A stretch of 64,000 nt of DNA, from NCBI GenBank assembly GCA_963790775.1, contig CAWBPR010000008.1, positions 496,001 through 560,000 of the forward strand, written 5' to 3'. The notes beneath the pieces are model-generated. The model worked only from the letters and a program-made list of their open reading frames with translations. It did not search any database and had not been told where the DNA came from. Positions 34,884 through 43,878 of the stretch are shown here, one piece after another. Source of the stretch: JASJBU01 sp963790775. GTDB taxonomy: Bacteria > Pseudomonadota > Gammaproteobacteria > Chromatiales > Chromatiaceae. A program made the position numbers and the translations under genes. Positions within the stretch are counted from its first letter, which is position 1. Each line of letters starts with the position of its first letter.

Positions 34884-36890
34884 TCAGGAAAGCATGGACT
34901 TCAGATTGGCCAGGTGGGCGGAGCCGCGTTCGTGCTTCTGTTCTTTGGACAGTTCACTTTTGCGTCCTTCCCAGCTCAGGTCCGCTTCCGGGAGTTCCTG
35001 CAGGAAGCGGCTGGGCTCGCAGCGCACCATTTCACCATAGCGTTTGCGCTTTGCCGCATAGGTCATGGTCAGGCTGCGCTGGGCGCGGGTGATGCCGACG
35101 TAGGCGAGGCGGCGCTCCTCCTCAATGTTCTCGTCTTCGATGCTTGCCCGATGCGGCAGCAGCTCCTCCTCCATGCCCACCAGGAAGACATGCGGAAACT
35201 CCAGTCCCTTGGATGCATGCAGGGTCATCAGATGGACCTGGTCTTCACTGCTCTCCTCATTTTGCCGCTCCAGCACGTCCATCAGGGTCAGATGGTTGAC
35301 CATTTCCGCGAGGGTCTTCTCCTGCAGTTCGCCGTTCTGCAGGGCATTGAGCCACTCCAGCAGTTCGTTGACGTTTTCCATACGCCGCTCCGCCACGCTG
35401 TCGCTGCTGCTGTTTTCGCGCACCCAGTCATGATACTGAATCTCGTTGATCAGGCCGCGGATCGCCTGCACCGGATCCTCGTTCTCCGCTTGCAGGTTGA
35501 AACGGGCGATCAGTCGGGAGAACTCCTGCAACCGTGAGTAGGGGCGGCTGGAGAGCAACGACTGCAAGCCAATTTCATCGCAGGCTTGAAGCATGCCGGT
35601 TTCCCGCTGGGTGGCATAGGCGCCGAGTTTTTCCAGGGTGCTGGAGCCAATCTCGCGGCGCGGAGTGTTGACGATGCGCAGGAAAGCGCCGTCGTCATCC
35701 GGGTTAGCCAGCAGCCGCAGATAGGCCATGATGTCCTTCACCTCAGCACGGGAGAAAAAGGAGGCGCCGCCGCTCAGAAAATAGGGGATGTTGTGGATGC
35801 GCAGCGCCTTCTCGAAGCTGCGCGCCTGATGGTTGCCCCGGTAGAGGATGGCGAAGTCGCCGTAACCGGTCTTGCCGGTGAACTTCTGGTGCAGGATCTC
35901 CGAGACTACCCGCTCCGTCTCGTGTTCTTCATTGCGGCACTCCAGCACCCGCAGCGGTGGGCCGGCGCCAAGCTCACTCCACAGGCGCTTTTCAAACACA
36001 TGGGGGTTGTTGGTGATGAGCTGGTTGGCAGCCTTGAGGATGCGTCCGCTGGAGCGATAGTTCTGTTCCAGTTTGATCACTTTGAGCTGCGGGAAGTCCT
36101 CCTTCAGCCGCACCAGGTTCTCCGGCCGCGCGCCGCGCCAGGAGTAGATCGACTGGTCGTCGTCACCCACTACGGTAAAGACAGCGCGCACCCCGACCAG
36201 CAGTTTGACCAGTTCGTACTGGGCCAGATTGGTGTCCTGGTACTCGTCCACCAGCAGGTGGCGGATGCGGTTCTGCCAGGCGTCGAGGGCTTCCGGATCT
36301 GTCTGGAACAGCTGGACCGGCAGCAGAATCAGGTCGTCGAAATCCACTGCATTGTAGGCCTTCAGCGCCCGCTGGTAGTTGGCGTAGAGCTGGGCCTGTG
36401 GGCTGTCCAGTTCGTCTTCGGCCATTTTCAAGGCCTGCTCAGGGAAGACCAGGTCGTTCTTCCAGGCGGAGATGCGCCACTGGGCAGTGGAGACCACCGC
36501 GTCGTCGCCGCTGTTCTGCTTGCGCAGCAGATCCTTCAGCAGGGCGGCGCTGTCCTGATCGTCAAAAATCGAGAAACCGGGTTTGTAACCGAGCCGTTTC
36601 AACTCCCGGCGCAGGATATTCAGGCCCAGGGTGTGGAAGGTGGAGATATTGAGCCCCTTTCCCTGGCTGCCGCCCAATTGTTTGCCGACCCGCTCCTTCA
36701 TCTCCCGGGCCGCCTTGTTGGTGAAGGTCACCGCGGTGATGTGCCGGGGCTGAATACCGCACTGTTCCACCAGGTAGCCGATCTTGCGGGTAATCACCCG
36801 GGTCTTGCCACTGCCTGCGCCGGCGAGCACCAGCAGAGGTCCGTCAATGTAGTGCACTGCCTCCCGCTGTGCGGGGTTGAGATTACTCAT
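34884..36890 (-). CDS. rep: ATP-dependent DNA helicase Rep, 668 aa
   Basis: A superfamily 1A, 3'-to-5' DNA helicase that helps replication forks move past protein roadblocks. Walker A is GAGSGKT at about residue 22, motif II VDEYQDTN, motif III GDDDQSIYSWRGA, motif IV QNYRSS, motif V LMTLHASKGLEF and motif VI EERRLAYVGITRA. Length (668) matches E. coli Rep (673), and the N-terminal start NLNPAQREAVHYIDGP is Rep/UvrD-like. It overlaps the upstream dehydrogenase gene by ATGA. Rep rather than UvrD is inferred from length and the absence of UvrD C-terminal features. Confidence 0.92.
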   Translation of the reverse strand: MSNLNPAQREAVHYIDGPLLVLAGAGSGKTRVITRKIGYLVEQCGIQPRHITAVTFTNKAAREMKERVGKQLGGSQGKGLNISTFHTLGLNILRRELKRLGYKPGFSIFDDQDSAALLKDLLRKQNSGDDAVVSTAQWRISAWKNDLVFPEQALKMAEDELDSPQAQLYANYQRALKAYNAVDFDDLILLPVQLFQTDPEALDAWQNRIRHLLVDEYQDTNLAQYELVKLLVGVRAVFTVVGDDDQSIYSWRGARPENLVRLKEDFPQLKVIKLEQNYRSSGRILKAANQLITNNPHVFEKRLWSELGAGPPLRVLECRNEEHETERVVSEILHQKFTGKTGYGDFAILYRGNHQARSFEKALRIHNIPYFLSGGASFFSRAEVKDIMAYLRLLANPDDDGAFLRIVNTPRREIGSSTLEKLGAYATQRETGMLQACDEIGLQSLLSSRPYSRLQEFSRLIARFNLQAENEDPVQAIRGLINEIQYHDWVRENSSSDSVAERRMENVNELLEWLNALQNGELQEKTLAEMVNHLTLMDVLERQNEESSEDQVHLMTLHASKGLEFPHVFLVGMEEELLPHRASIEDENIEEERRLAYVGITRAQRSLTMTYAAKRKRYGEMVRCEPSRFLQELPEADLSWEGRKSELSKEQKHERGSAHLANLKSMLS

Positions 36891-37774
36891 TGGGTATAGA
36901 GGCGCCGTTTGAGGTGAAAGAGGGTGGAGATATCCTCCTCGCCATAGCCCTCGGCGAGTAATTCTTGATAGTCCGCCAGGGTCAATTCCAACAGCGGAGA
37001 ACGCACCCCTTTGGCCTCCGCCATATGCCGGCAGATCTGCAGGTCCTTGTGGTGCAGGGCAAGCTTGAAGCCGGGTTCAAAATGATTCTCCAGCATTGAG
37101 CGGCCACGATGATCGAGAAACCAATTGCCCGCCGCACCGCCGCTGATGACCTCGATCACCTGCTGCATGTCGAGTCCCTGGGCCTGACCAAAGGCCAGCG
37201 CCTCGCTGACTGCCTGGTTGATGCCGGCGGCCATGATCTGGTTTACCGCCTTGCTCGCCTGGCCGGCACCGACTGGCCCCATGTGGGTGACCGAACGGGT
37301 GAAACAGGACAGGGTGGGGCGCAGTTTGTCCAGCATGGCTGCGTCGCCACCCGCCATCATCACCAGGTCGCCGCTACGCGCCCCCTCGCTGCCCCCGGAA
37401 ACCGGCCCGTCGATGAATCCGACGCCACAGGCTGCGACCCGGCGGGCCGTCTCGCGGGCTGTCTCGACACTCACCGTGGAACTATCCAGCAGGATCTGAT
37501 CCGCCTTGAGAGCGGGAGTGATCCGCTCGACTACCTCCAGCAGATCCGCGTCGGTGGAGACGCAGGTGATAATCAGCTCGGAATGGCTGACCGCGTCAGA
37601 TATTTCATCGACCAGTGGAATTTTCTCGCTGAAGGCCCATTTTTCAACCCGTTCCCGGGTGCGGTTCCAGGCTGCGGTGAGCTTGCCGCATCGTTGTAGA
37701 TTCAACGCCATGCCGCTGCCCATGGCGCCAAGGCCGAGCACGCTGGTTGTCAATAGATTACTGTCACTCTGCAT
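36887..37774 (-). CDS. NAD(P)-dependent beta-hydroxyacid dehydrogenase family protein, 295 aa
   Basis: It oxidises or reduces 3-hydroxyacids such as 3-hydroxyisobutyrate or tartronate semialdehyde. The NAD-binding motif is GLGAMGSGMALNLQR at residues about 15-29. The family segment FIDGPVSGGSEGARSG near residue 118 and the catalytic Lys in GAGQASKAVNQ near 170 are present, along with DHRGRSMLENHFEPGF. The exact substrate cannot be told. It is the first gene of a pair with rep. Confidence 0.88.
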   Translation of the reverse strand: MQSDSNLLTTSVLGLGAMGSGMALNLQRCGKLTAAWNRTRERVEKWAFSEKIPLVDEISDAVSHSELIITCVSTDADLLEVVERITPALKADQILLDSSTVSVETARETARRVAACGVGFIDGPVSGGSEGARSGDLVMMAGGDAAMLDKLRPTLSCFTRSVTHMGPVGAGQASKAVNQIMAAGINQAVSEALAFGQAQGLDMQQVIEVISGGAAGNWFLDHRGRSMLENHFEPGFKLALHHKDLQICRHMAEAKGVRSPLLELTLADYQELLAEGYGEEDISTLFHLKRRLYTQ

Positions 37775-37954
37775 GGAGTTATGTCAATCAGATCGAGGGA
37801 CGAGAGCTGTGGGAGATTACGCAGAGGCGGCCGCCTTTTCAACCTGGATTCTGCAGTTGTTCACTGCCCAGGCTGGTCTATGGCGCTTCTTGAAACTGTA
37901 GTTTGCTTGCTATGATGCACCTTGCTGACAATTTTGGGGTTAATCCGCGACAGT

Positions 37955-38680
37955 ATGACGATCAATATCAGTAACCGCCGGCAATTGCCCCGGGGGCGTA
38001 AAAATGGTCAATTGACCCGTGAGTCCTGGCGGGTCTTCCAGATCATGGCTGAGTTTGTGGAAGGTTTTGAGGAACTGGCAAGTATCAGTCCTTCGGTGAG
38101 TTTCTTTGGTTCTGCCCGCACCTCCCGGGATCATCCCTATTATGCATTGGCGGAAGAGATTGCCCGCCTGCTCTCTAACAGTGGCTTTTCGGTGGTGAGT
38201 GGAGGAGGGCCGGGAATCATGGAGGCGGCGAATAAGGGGGCGTATGAGGGCAAGTCACCCAGTATTGGACTCAATATTCTGTTGCCGCTGGAGCAGGCGG
38301 GTAATCCTTACCAGGATATCAGCCTCAATTTCCGCCATTTCTTTGCGCGCAAGGTGATGTTCGTGAAACATGCTGCCGCCTATGTGGTGATGCCCGGCGG
38401 TTTCGGTACTCTGGATGAATTCGCGGAGATTCTCACCCTGGTGCAGACCGGCAAGACCCGGAAGATACCGATTATTCTGGTGGGTGCTGATTTCTGGCAG
38501 GGTTTACTGGATTGGTTTAGGAACACACTGTGTGAAACAGGTACCATTGATCCTTCGGATCTGGATCTGATTCAGGTCCGCGACGAGCCGAAGGCGGTTG
38601 TGGAAGCTATCTTTGATCATTACGAAACCAGAGGTTTTCAGCCTTCACCGCAAGAACAGGAAATACTGCTTGAGCTATAA
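37955..38680 (+). CDS. LOG family protein (TIGR00730/cytokinin riboside phosphoribohydrolase-like), 241 aa
   Basis: A Rossmann-fold nucleotide-binding protein. The hallmark PGGFGTLDEF motif lies near residue 155, with SGGGPGIMEAANKGAYEGKS upstream near 90 and FFARKVMFVKHA before it. Relatives cleave AMP-type nucleoside 5'-monophosphates. The start is ATG 37955; the in-frame ATG at 37922 adds 11 residues. It is followed by the DUF2782 gene. Confidence 0.88.
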   Translation: MTINISNRRQLPRGRKNGQLTRESWRVFQIMAEFVEGFEELASISPSVSFFGSARTSRDHPYYALAEEIARLLSNSGFSVVSGGGPGIMEAANKGAYEGKSPSIGLNILLPLEQAGNPYQDISLNFRHFFARKVMFVKHAAAYVVMPGGFGTLDEFAEILTLVQTGKTRKIPIILVGADFWQGLLDWFRNTLCETGTIDPSDLDLIQVRDEPKAVVEAIFDHYETRGFQPSPQEQEILLEL

Positions 38681-38714
38681 ACCGGCAGTTACATAGAGGA
38701 GGAGGCTGAGGCCT

Positions 38715-39077
38715 ATGAAGCGTTTTTTATTCTGTTTAGTTTTTCTGGCCGGTATGGCGTTATTGCCAGGCATGAATCTGTGGTCGGCGGAGCCGGAGGC
38801 GGTTCCAGAGACACTCGAAGCGGTTCCAGAGCCGCCTGAGTTGCCCCCTGCCCTGGTGGATGGTGAGGCCATCGAACCTGATGTAACCATTATCAAAAGG
38901 GGTGAGAATACGATCTACGAATACCGCATCAATGGCCAGCTCTACATGGTCAAAGTGCAGCCGGTAGTCGGCCCGCCCTACTATCTGGTGGACCGTGATG
39001 GCGACGGTGATTTCGACTCCCGTTCCGCAGATCCGGACAAGCTCTCGGTTCCCCAGTGGATTCTGTTGCGCTGGTAA
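38715..39077 (+). CDS. DUF2782 domain protein, 120 aa
   Basis: A secreted or lipobox-less small envelope protein. The signal peptide is FLFCLVFLAGMALLPGM followed by LWSA. A short Pro/Glu-rich spacer leads to a compact domain with EPDVTIIKRGENTIYEYRIN and VGPPYYLVDRDGDGDF, closing VPQWILLRW, all typical of DUF2782. Function unknown. A GGAGGAGGC site precedes the start. It lies 24 bases before the TRAP transporter genes. Confidence 0.8.
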   Translation: MKRFLFCLVFLAGMALLPGMNLWSAEPEAVPETLEAVPEPPELPPALVDGEAIEPDVTIIKRGENTIYEYRINGQLYMVKVQPVVGPPYYLVDRDGDGDFDSRSADPDKLSVPQWILLRW

Positions 39078-39101
39078 GCATCAGATAAGTCGAGAGTGAG
39101 G

Positions 39102-39641
39102 ATGCAGCAGGTTTTAGCGCGCCTGGTGGTGCTGTGTGAAGCGATCAATGAATGGCTGGGCAGGCTGATCTCCTGGCTCAGTCTCGGCATGGTGCTGGCC
39201 ACCTTCTCCGTAGTGGTGTTGCGCTACGCCTTTGATCTGGGGTGGATCTGGCTGCAGGAATCGGTCACTTTCATGCATGCAGGATTGTTTCTCGTGGGTG
39301 CAGCCTATACCCTCAAGCACCAGGGACATGTGCGGGTTGATATCTTCTATCGCCGTTTCTCACCCAGGGCACAGGCATGGGTGGATCTGCTGGGTACCCT
39401 TTTTCTGCTGCTGCCGGTCTGTGTGTTTATTTTTATTGTCAGTTGGGACTATGTTGCCCAGTCCTGGGTCTTGCATGAAGGCTCCCGTGAGGCGGGTGGC
39501 CTGGATGGCGTCTATCTGCTGAAATCTCTGATTCTTGCCATGGCTGGCCTGCTGGTGTTGCAGGGCCTGGCGATGGGGATTCGCGCCCTGCTGCAGTTAA
39601 CAGGTCACGCATCGATGCAACCGCAAGAGATGGAATCGTGA
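39102..39641 (+). CDS. TRAP transporter small permease (DctQ family), 179 aa
   Basis: A four-helix membrane subunit of a tripartite ATP-independent periplasmic transporter, which imports organic acids with the sodium gradient. Helices are near residues 25-48, 58-78 (LGWIWLQESVTFMHAGLFLVG), 98-118 and 140-160. The LKHQGHVRVDIFYRRFS segment is typical. ATG 39102 is preferred over the GTG at 39096. The end overlaps the large permease start (GTGA). No periplasmic binding protein (DctP) gene is nearby. Confidence 0.9.
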   Translation: MQQVLARLVVLCEAINEWLGRLISWLSLGMVLATFSVVVLRYAFDLGWIWLQESVTFMHAGLFLVGAAYTLKHQGHVRVDIFYRRFSPRAQAWVDLLGTLFLLLPVCVFIFIVSWDYVAQSWVLHEGSREAGGLDGVYLLKSLILAMAGLLVLQGLAMGIRALLQLTGHASMQPQEMES

Positions 39642-41026
39642 GCCCGGAAGCTTTCCCGCTGTTATTGTTTTTTGCCGTCTGCCTGGTGCTGTTGCTGGGT
39701 TACCCGGTAGCCTTCTCGCTGGGAGGCACAGCACTTGCCTTCGCCTGGATTGGCGGCATCTCCGGCCATTTCGATGCGGCCTTCCTGCAGGCGCTGCCCA
39801 ACCGTCTTTACGGCATCATGATCAACGAGACTCTGATTGCGGTGCCGCTGTTCGTGTTCATGGGAGTGATGCTGGAGCGTTCCAGGGTGGCGGAGAATCT
39901 GCTGGATACCATGGCTACCCTGTTTGGCCCGCTGCGTGGCGGGTTGGGCATCTCGGTGACCCTGGTGGGCATGCTGCTCGCGGCCAGCACCGGGATTGTC
40001 GGCGCCACTGTGGTGACCATGGGGCTGCTGTCGCTGCCGACCATGTTGCGCCGCAACTATGATCCGGGTGTCTCCAGCGGGATCATCTGCGCCGCCGGGA
40101 CCCTGGGACAGATCATCCCGCCTTCCATCATCCTGGTGCTGCTGGGTGATGTGCTGTCCGCCTCCTATCAGCAGGCCCAACTCGACCTGGGGATCTTCTC
40201 GCCGGAGACGGTTTCGGTGGGGGATCTGTTTGTCGGTGCAATCATTCCCGGATTGCTGTTGGTGCTGCTCTATCTGCTCTACCTGGTGGGGCTGGCCGTC
40301 TTCAAACCCGCTGCTGTCCCAGCCATCGCGGAAGATGAGCGGGAAATGGAGAAAGGCTTGCTGTTGCTGCGGGTGATGAAAGTACTGCTGCCGCCGCTGT
40401 TGCTGATAGTTGCGGTGCTGGGTTCGATCCTGGGCGGTGTCGCGACCCCTACTGAGGCGGCTTCGGTGGGCGCGATTGGCGCCATGCTCCTGGCGCTGAG
40501 TCAGAAACAGTTGAATCTGGATACCCTGAAAGCGGTGATGACCGGGACCACCAGGATTACCAGCATGGTGTTCATGATCTTCATCGGGGCCTCGCTATTC
40601 TCCCTGGTATTTCGTGGTTTCGGCGGCGATGAGGTGGTGACCGACCTGCTGACGGACCTGCCTGGTGGTGTGGTTGGGGCCATGCTGGTGGTGATGCTGG
40701 TGATGTTTTTGCTCGGCTTCATTCTCGACTTTATCGAGATCACCTTTGTGGTGGTGCCGATAGTGGGGCCTATCCTGCTGGCCATGGGGCTTGATCCCGT
40801 CTGGCTGGGGGTGATGATAGCGATCAACCTGCAGACCTCATTTCTGACTCCCCCGTTCGGTTTCGCCCTTTTTTACCTGCGGGGGGTCGCTCCGGCGGAA
40901 GTGACCACCGGCGACATCTATCGCGGCGTTGCGCCGTTTATTCTGATTCAGCTATTGATGTTGGGGCTGCTGGCGCAGTGGCCGCAACTGGCCACCTGGC
41001 TGCCGCAGACTGTGTATGGGAACTGA
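39638..41026 (+). CDS. TRAP transporter large permease (DctM family), 462 aa
   Basis: The transport-channel subunit. About 12 hydrophobic segments are visible. The conserved VPLFVFMGVMLERSRVAENL and AASTGIVGATVVTMGLLSLP regions and QTSFLTPPFGFALFYLRGVAP are present. Length is toward the upper end for DctM proteins of the mannitol/chloroaromatic subgroup. GTG start at 39638 with 4-base overlap to the small permease. The missing binding protein must lie elsewhere or be a dispersed gene. Substrate unknown. Confidence 0.9.
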   Translation: MSPEAFPLLLFFAVCLVLLLGYPVAFSLGGTALAFAWIGGISGHFDAAFLQALPNRLYGIMINETLIAVPLFVFMGVMLERSRVAENLLDTMATLFGPLRGGLGISVTLVGMLLAASTGIVGATVVTMGLLSLPTMLRRNYDPGVSSGIICAAGTLGQIIPPSIILVLLGDVLSASYQQAQLDLGIFSPETVSVGDLFVGAIIPGLLLVLLYLLYLVGLAVFKPAAVPAIAEDEREMEKGLLLLRVMKVLLPPLLLIVAVLGSILGGVATPTEAASVGAIGAMLLALSQKQLNLDTLKAVMTGTTRITSMVFMIFIGASLFSLVFRGFGGDEVVTDLLTDLPGGVVGAMLVVMLVMFLLGFILDFIEITFVVVPIVGPILLAMGLDPVWLGVMIAINLQTSFLTPPFGFALFYLRGVAPAEVTTGDIYRGVAPFILIQLLMLGLLAQWPQLATWLPQTVYGN

Positions 41027-41040
41027 TTTTGGTAAGCCTG

Positions 41041-41382
41041 TCAGGCGAGTGAAAAATGACCGGCAATGGTTTTTGTGCGCCTCGGGAGCATGGCAGTGGC
41101 GGCTTTGAACAGGCCGGGTTGTGGATGACAGAACTTTACCCCGAGTCCGGAGGAGGTGGCATGCACAATCGTGGCGTCAATCAGCCAATTGATGTCATTT
41201 AGCCTGCAGGCCAGCTGAATATTGGATTGAGTATGTCGTGGTGCTGAAGTGAATTGCAGCAGCATCCCTTCGGTCGATATATTGCGCGCCATGGCTTTAG
41301 CCTTCACATTCCCATCCAGTTCGATTTCTACCGGAAAGGTATTTTTTTTATAGTTACGGATCCCTGTGATTTTTTTCATCAT
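41041..41382 (-). CDS. PilZ-domain-like protein, 113 aa
   Basis: Likely a small c-di-GMP-receptor-type protein with the PilZ fold. The second PilZ motif appears as RNISTEGMLLQF, where the usual D/N-x-S-x-x-G is kept with Asn. The first motif RxxxR is only weakly present (RNYKKN). Cyclic-di-GMP binding may therefore be weakened or lost. It converges on the TRAP genes. Confidence 0.7.
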   Translation of the reverse strand: MMKKITGIRNYKKNTFPVEIELDGNVKAKAMARNISTEGMLLQFTSAPRHTQSNIQLACRLNDINWLIDATIVHATSSGLGVKFCHPQPGLFKAATAMLPRRTKTIAGHFSLA

Positions 41383-41611
41383 GCTAAGGTGTCTCTGAAA
41401 TTGTAATTTGATAATGGACCGCAGGTGATCTTTGCCACCAGGCGGGCAGTGTACGCTTGCGTGGTTACAAAAACATTACAAAATAATGGGATGGAGAAGA
41501 AAAGTCACAAGAATGTGAAGGGTTTGGCGGATTCCGGCTCGGTCTGACACAAGTCTGAAGCCAGAATCCTGGAGTCATTGATTATTGACCGCCAATGGAA
41601 TTGGCAGTCGA

Positions 41612-42220
41612 TCACCTGGAGAGTTCAGCGAGAAGTTTCTGCAGGGCCTGTCCACGGTGACTGAGACTGTTTTTGACTTCCGGCGGGAGTTCAGCCGAGC
41701 TGCAGGCATGAGTGGGAACGTAAAACACCGGGTCATAGCCGAATCCATTGTCACCCGCGGGTTGCCTGAGGATGACCCCCTCCCAGGTGCCCTGACAGAT
41801 GATCGGGGTGGGATCTTCCGCGTGTCGCATATAGACCAGCAGACACTGGAAGCGGGCGGTGCGTTGTTCATCCGGCACGTCTTTCAGTGCCAGCAGTAAC
41901 TTTTCCAGATTGGCCTGGTCGGACGCTCCTTCACCCGCGAAACGGGCGGAATAGATGCCGGGAGCACCATTCAGGGCATCCACTTCGATGCCGGAATCGT
42001 CGGCGATGGCCGGTAACCCGCTGAGTCGCGCCGCGTGCCGCGCCTTTTTGATGGCGTTCTCCACGAAGCTGAGGCCATCCTCGATGGCGTCTGGGATAGC
42101 AAACTCCTTTTGCGCAACAACCTTGATCTGCTGGCTGGCCAGCAGTTGGTTTATCTCCCGCACTTTGCCTGCATTGTTGCTGGCAAGGACAATCTGTTCA
42201 CCGCTGTGTTGTCCAGTCAT
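41612..42220 (-). CDS. rdgB: XTP/dITP diphosphatase, RdgB/HAM1 family, 202 aa
   Basis: It hydrolyses non-canonical purine nucleotides (dITP, XTP) so they are not built into DNA. The N-terminal IVLASNNAGKVREINQLL and the central ADDSGIEVDALNGAPGIYSARFAG motifs are both intact. Length matches E. coli RdgB (197). It lies downstream of rph, 42 bases away, on the same strand; the rph-rdgB pairing is common in Gammaproteobacteria. Confidence 0.95.
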   Translation of the reverse strand: MTGQHSGEQIVLASNNAGKVREINQLLASQQIKVVAQKEFAIPDAIEDGLSFVENAIKKARHAARLSGLPAIADDSGIEVDALNGAPGIYSARFAGEGASDQANLEKLLLALKDVPDEQRTARFQCLLVYMRHAEDPTPIICQGTWEGVILRQPAGDNGFGYDPVFYVPTHACSSAELPPEVKNSLSHRGQALQKLLAELSR

Positions 42221-42262
42221 TGTTTCTGGTTCCTGGAGTTTGGATTATGCATGGCGCAATGG

Positions 42263-42979
42263 TCAGTCAGCTAATACGTTGCGCTGAATCTGTACGATCT
42301 GCCGGATACCCTGGTCCGCCAGATCGAGCATGGCATTCAGTTCATCGCGGCTGTAGGTTTGCGCTTCAGCAGTGCCCTGGACCTCGATAAATCCACCCTG
42401 TTCGCTCATCACTACGTTCATATCGGTTTCGGCGTTGGAGTCTTCTGCATAGTCGAGGTCGAGCACCGGGCTGCCATTGTAGATGCCAACGGAAACGGAT
42501 GCGACCATCCCGAGCATCGGGTCGCCGGCAACCAGACCGAGTTTACGGGTGTGGTTGAGCGCATCATGCAGCGCCACGCAGGCCCCGGTGATGGAGGCGG
42601 TGCGGGTGCCGCCATCGGCCTGAATCACATCACAGTCGAGGTAGATAGTGCGTTCCCCCAGCGCTTGCAGGTCGATGGCCGCCCGCAGGGAACGACCGAT
42701 CAGGCGCTGGATCTCCAGGGTGCGCCCGCCCTGCTTGCCTCGGCTGGCTTCGCGGCCCATCCGGTCCGAGGTGGAGCGGGGCAGCATGCCGTATTCGGCC
42801 GTCACCCAGCCTTCGCCCTGACCCTTCATCCAGCGGGGCACCCGTTCTTCGACTGATGCGGTACAGATGACTTTGGTGTCGCCGAAACTGACCAGTACCG
42901 AACCCTCGGCGTGCTTTGTATAGTTGCGGGTAATCTGGATGGCGCGTAGTTCGCCGGGTTGACGTCCTGATGGTCTCAT
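42263..42979 (-). CDS. rph: ribonuclease PH, 238 aa
   Basis: A phosphorolytic 3'-to-5' exoribonuclease that trims tRNA precursors. The N-terminal RPSGRQPGELRAIQIT, central SVSVGIYNGSPVLDLDYAED and FIEVQGTAEAQTYSRDELNA motifs are present. Length (238) matches E. coli Rph, which is full-length here. It lies between PP2C and rdgB on the same strand. Confidence 0.97.
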   Translation of the reverse strand: MRPSGRQPGELRAIQITRNYTKHAEGSVLVSFGDTKVICTASVEERVPRWMKGQGEGWVTAEYGMLPRSTSDRMGREASRGKQGGRTLEIQRLIGRSLRAAIDLQALGERTIYLDCDVIQADGGTRTASITGACVALHDALNHTRKLGLVAGDPMLGMVASVSVGIYNGSPVLDLDYAEDSNAETDMNVVMSEQGGFIEVQGTAEAQTYSRDELNAMLDLADQGIRQIVQIQRNVLAD

Positions 42980-42987
42980 AGTGCCTG

Positions 42988-43878
42988 TTACTCCTCGATG
43001 TCGATGTTATCCAGGAGATTTCGCAGTTCAGAGATCGCTTGTTGCACTTCCTCTTCCTTGCCACCCGGTGGTTTTTGAGGATCGGCATTATCCGTTAATG
43101 ACATGCTGATGTCAGCAGGTTCCAGGGCGATCAGTTTCTTCTGCCAGCGTAATGCGATGACGGTGACATTGTCGCTCTCGGGGTTACTGTTTTTTTCCGC
43201 CTCGCCGGAGAGCGTGTTGATGGTGGACTTGAGGGGCCGGGTGCTTTTGTACAAGGCATCCACCAATGGCCGTTCCGGAAGAGCGCTCCAGAAACCATCT
43301 GAGCAGAGCAGGATGGTATCTCCCTCCTCCAGCTGATCTGGCCCGCCAAACTCGGCAATCGGATGGTTGTTGGATCCACCCAGACAACGGGTGACATAGT
43401 TTCTGAACTTGTGGGTATGTGTCTGGGCAGTGGAGATGATCCCCTGTTGGCGCAAATGCTCCACATAGGAGTGGTCATCTGTACGTAATCTGATGACACC
43501 ATCACGCATCAGGTAGAGCCTGCTGTCTCCGATATGCGCCCAGTAGACTTTATTTTCCTGCACCAGACACAGCACCGCGGTAGTGCGTGGTTCTATCTGG
43601 GGGGTCTGATCCAGGCCATAGGAGAGGATCTGCTGGTGAGTCATATCCATCAGTCCACTCAGAAAAACCCGTGGATTCGAGATGGGTTTGCGACTGGTAA
43701 GAAATGCTTTGCGGCTGGTGTCCATGAGGATCTGCGCGGCCATCTCACCCTTGGGATGGCCGCCCATACCGTCCGCCAGGGCCAGCAGGATTGAATCGGG
43801 AGACTCGAGAATCAGACCGCGGTCCTGATTGCTCTTACGGTCGCCAAGAAGGGAGGATTGTGCGGTCTCGTACATCAT
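42988..43878 (-). CDS. PP2C-family protein serine/threonine phosphatase, 296 aa
   Basis: A metal-dependent phosphatase. Metal-binding motifs are visible: SNQDRGL, LADGMGGHPKGE, the DSRLYLMRDGVIRLRTDDHS segment, LLCSDGFWSAL, and ESDNVTVIALRWQ near the end. C-terminal about 40 residues are an acidic tail. It starts only four bases before the stop of the kinase gene (overlap), so the two form an opposing kinase/phosphatase module. Confidence 0.92.
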   Translation of the reverse strand: MMYETAQSSLLGDRKSNQDRGLILESPDSILLALADGMGGHPKGEMAAQILMDTSRKAFLTSRKPISNPRVFLSGLMDMTHQQILSYGLDQTPQIEPRTTAVLCLVQENKVYWAHIGDSRLYLMRDGVIRLRTDDHSYVEHLRQQGIISTAQTHTHKFRNYVTRCLGGSNNHPIAEFGGPDQLEEGDTILLCSDGFWSALPERPLVDALYKSTRPLKSTINTLSGEAEKNSNPESDNVTVIALRWQKKLIALEPADISMSLTDNADPQKPPGGKEEEVQQAISELRNLLDNIDIEE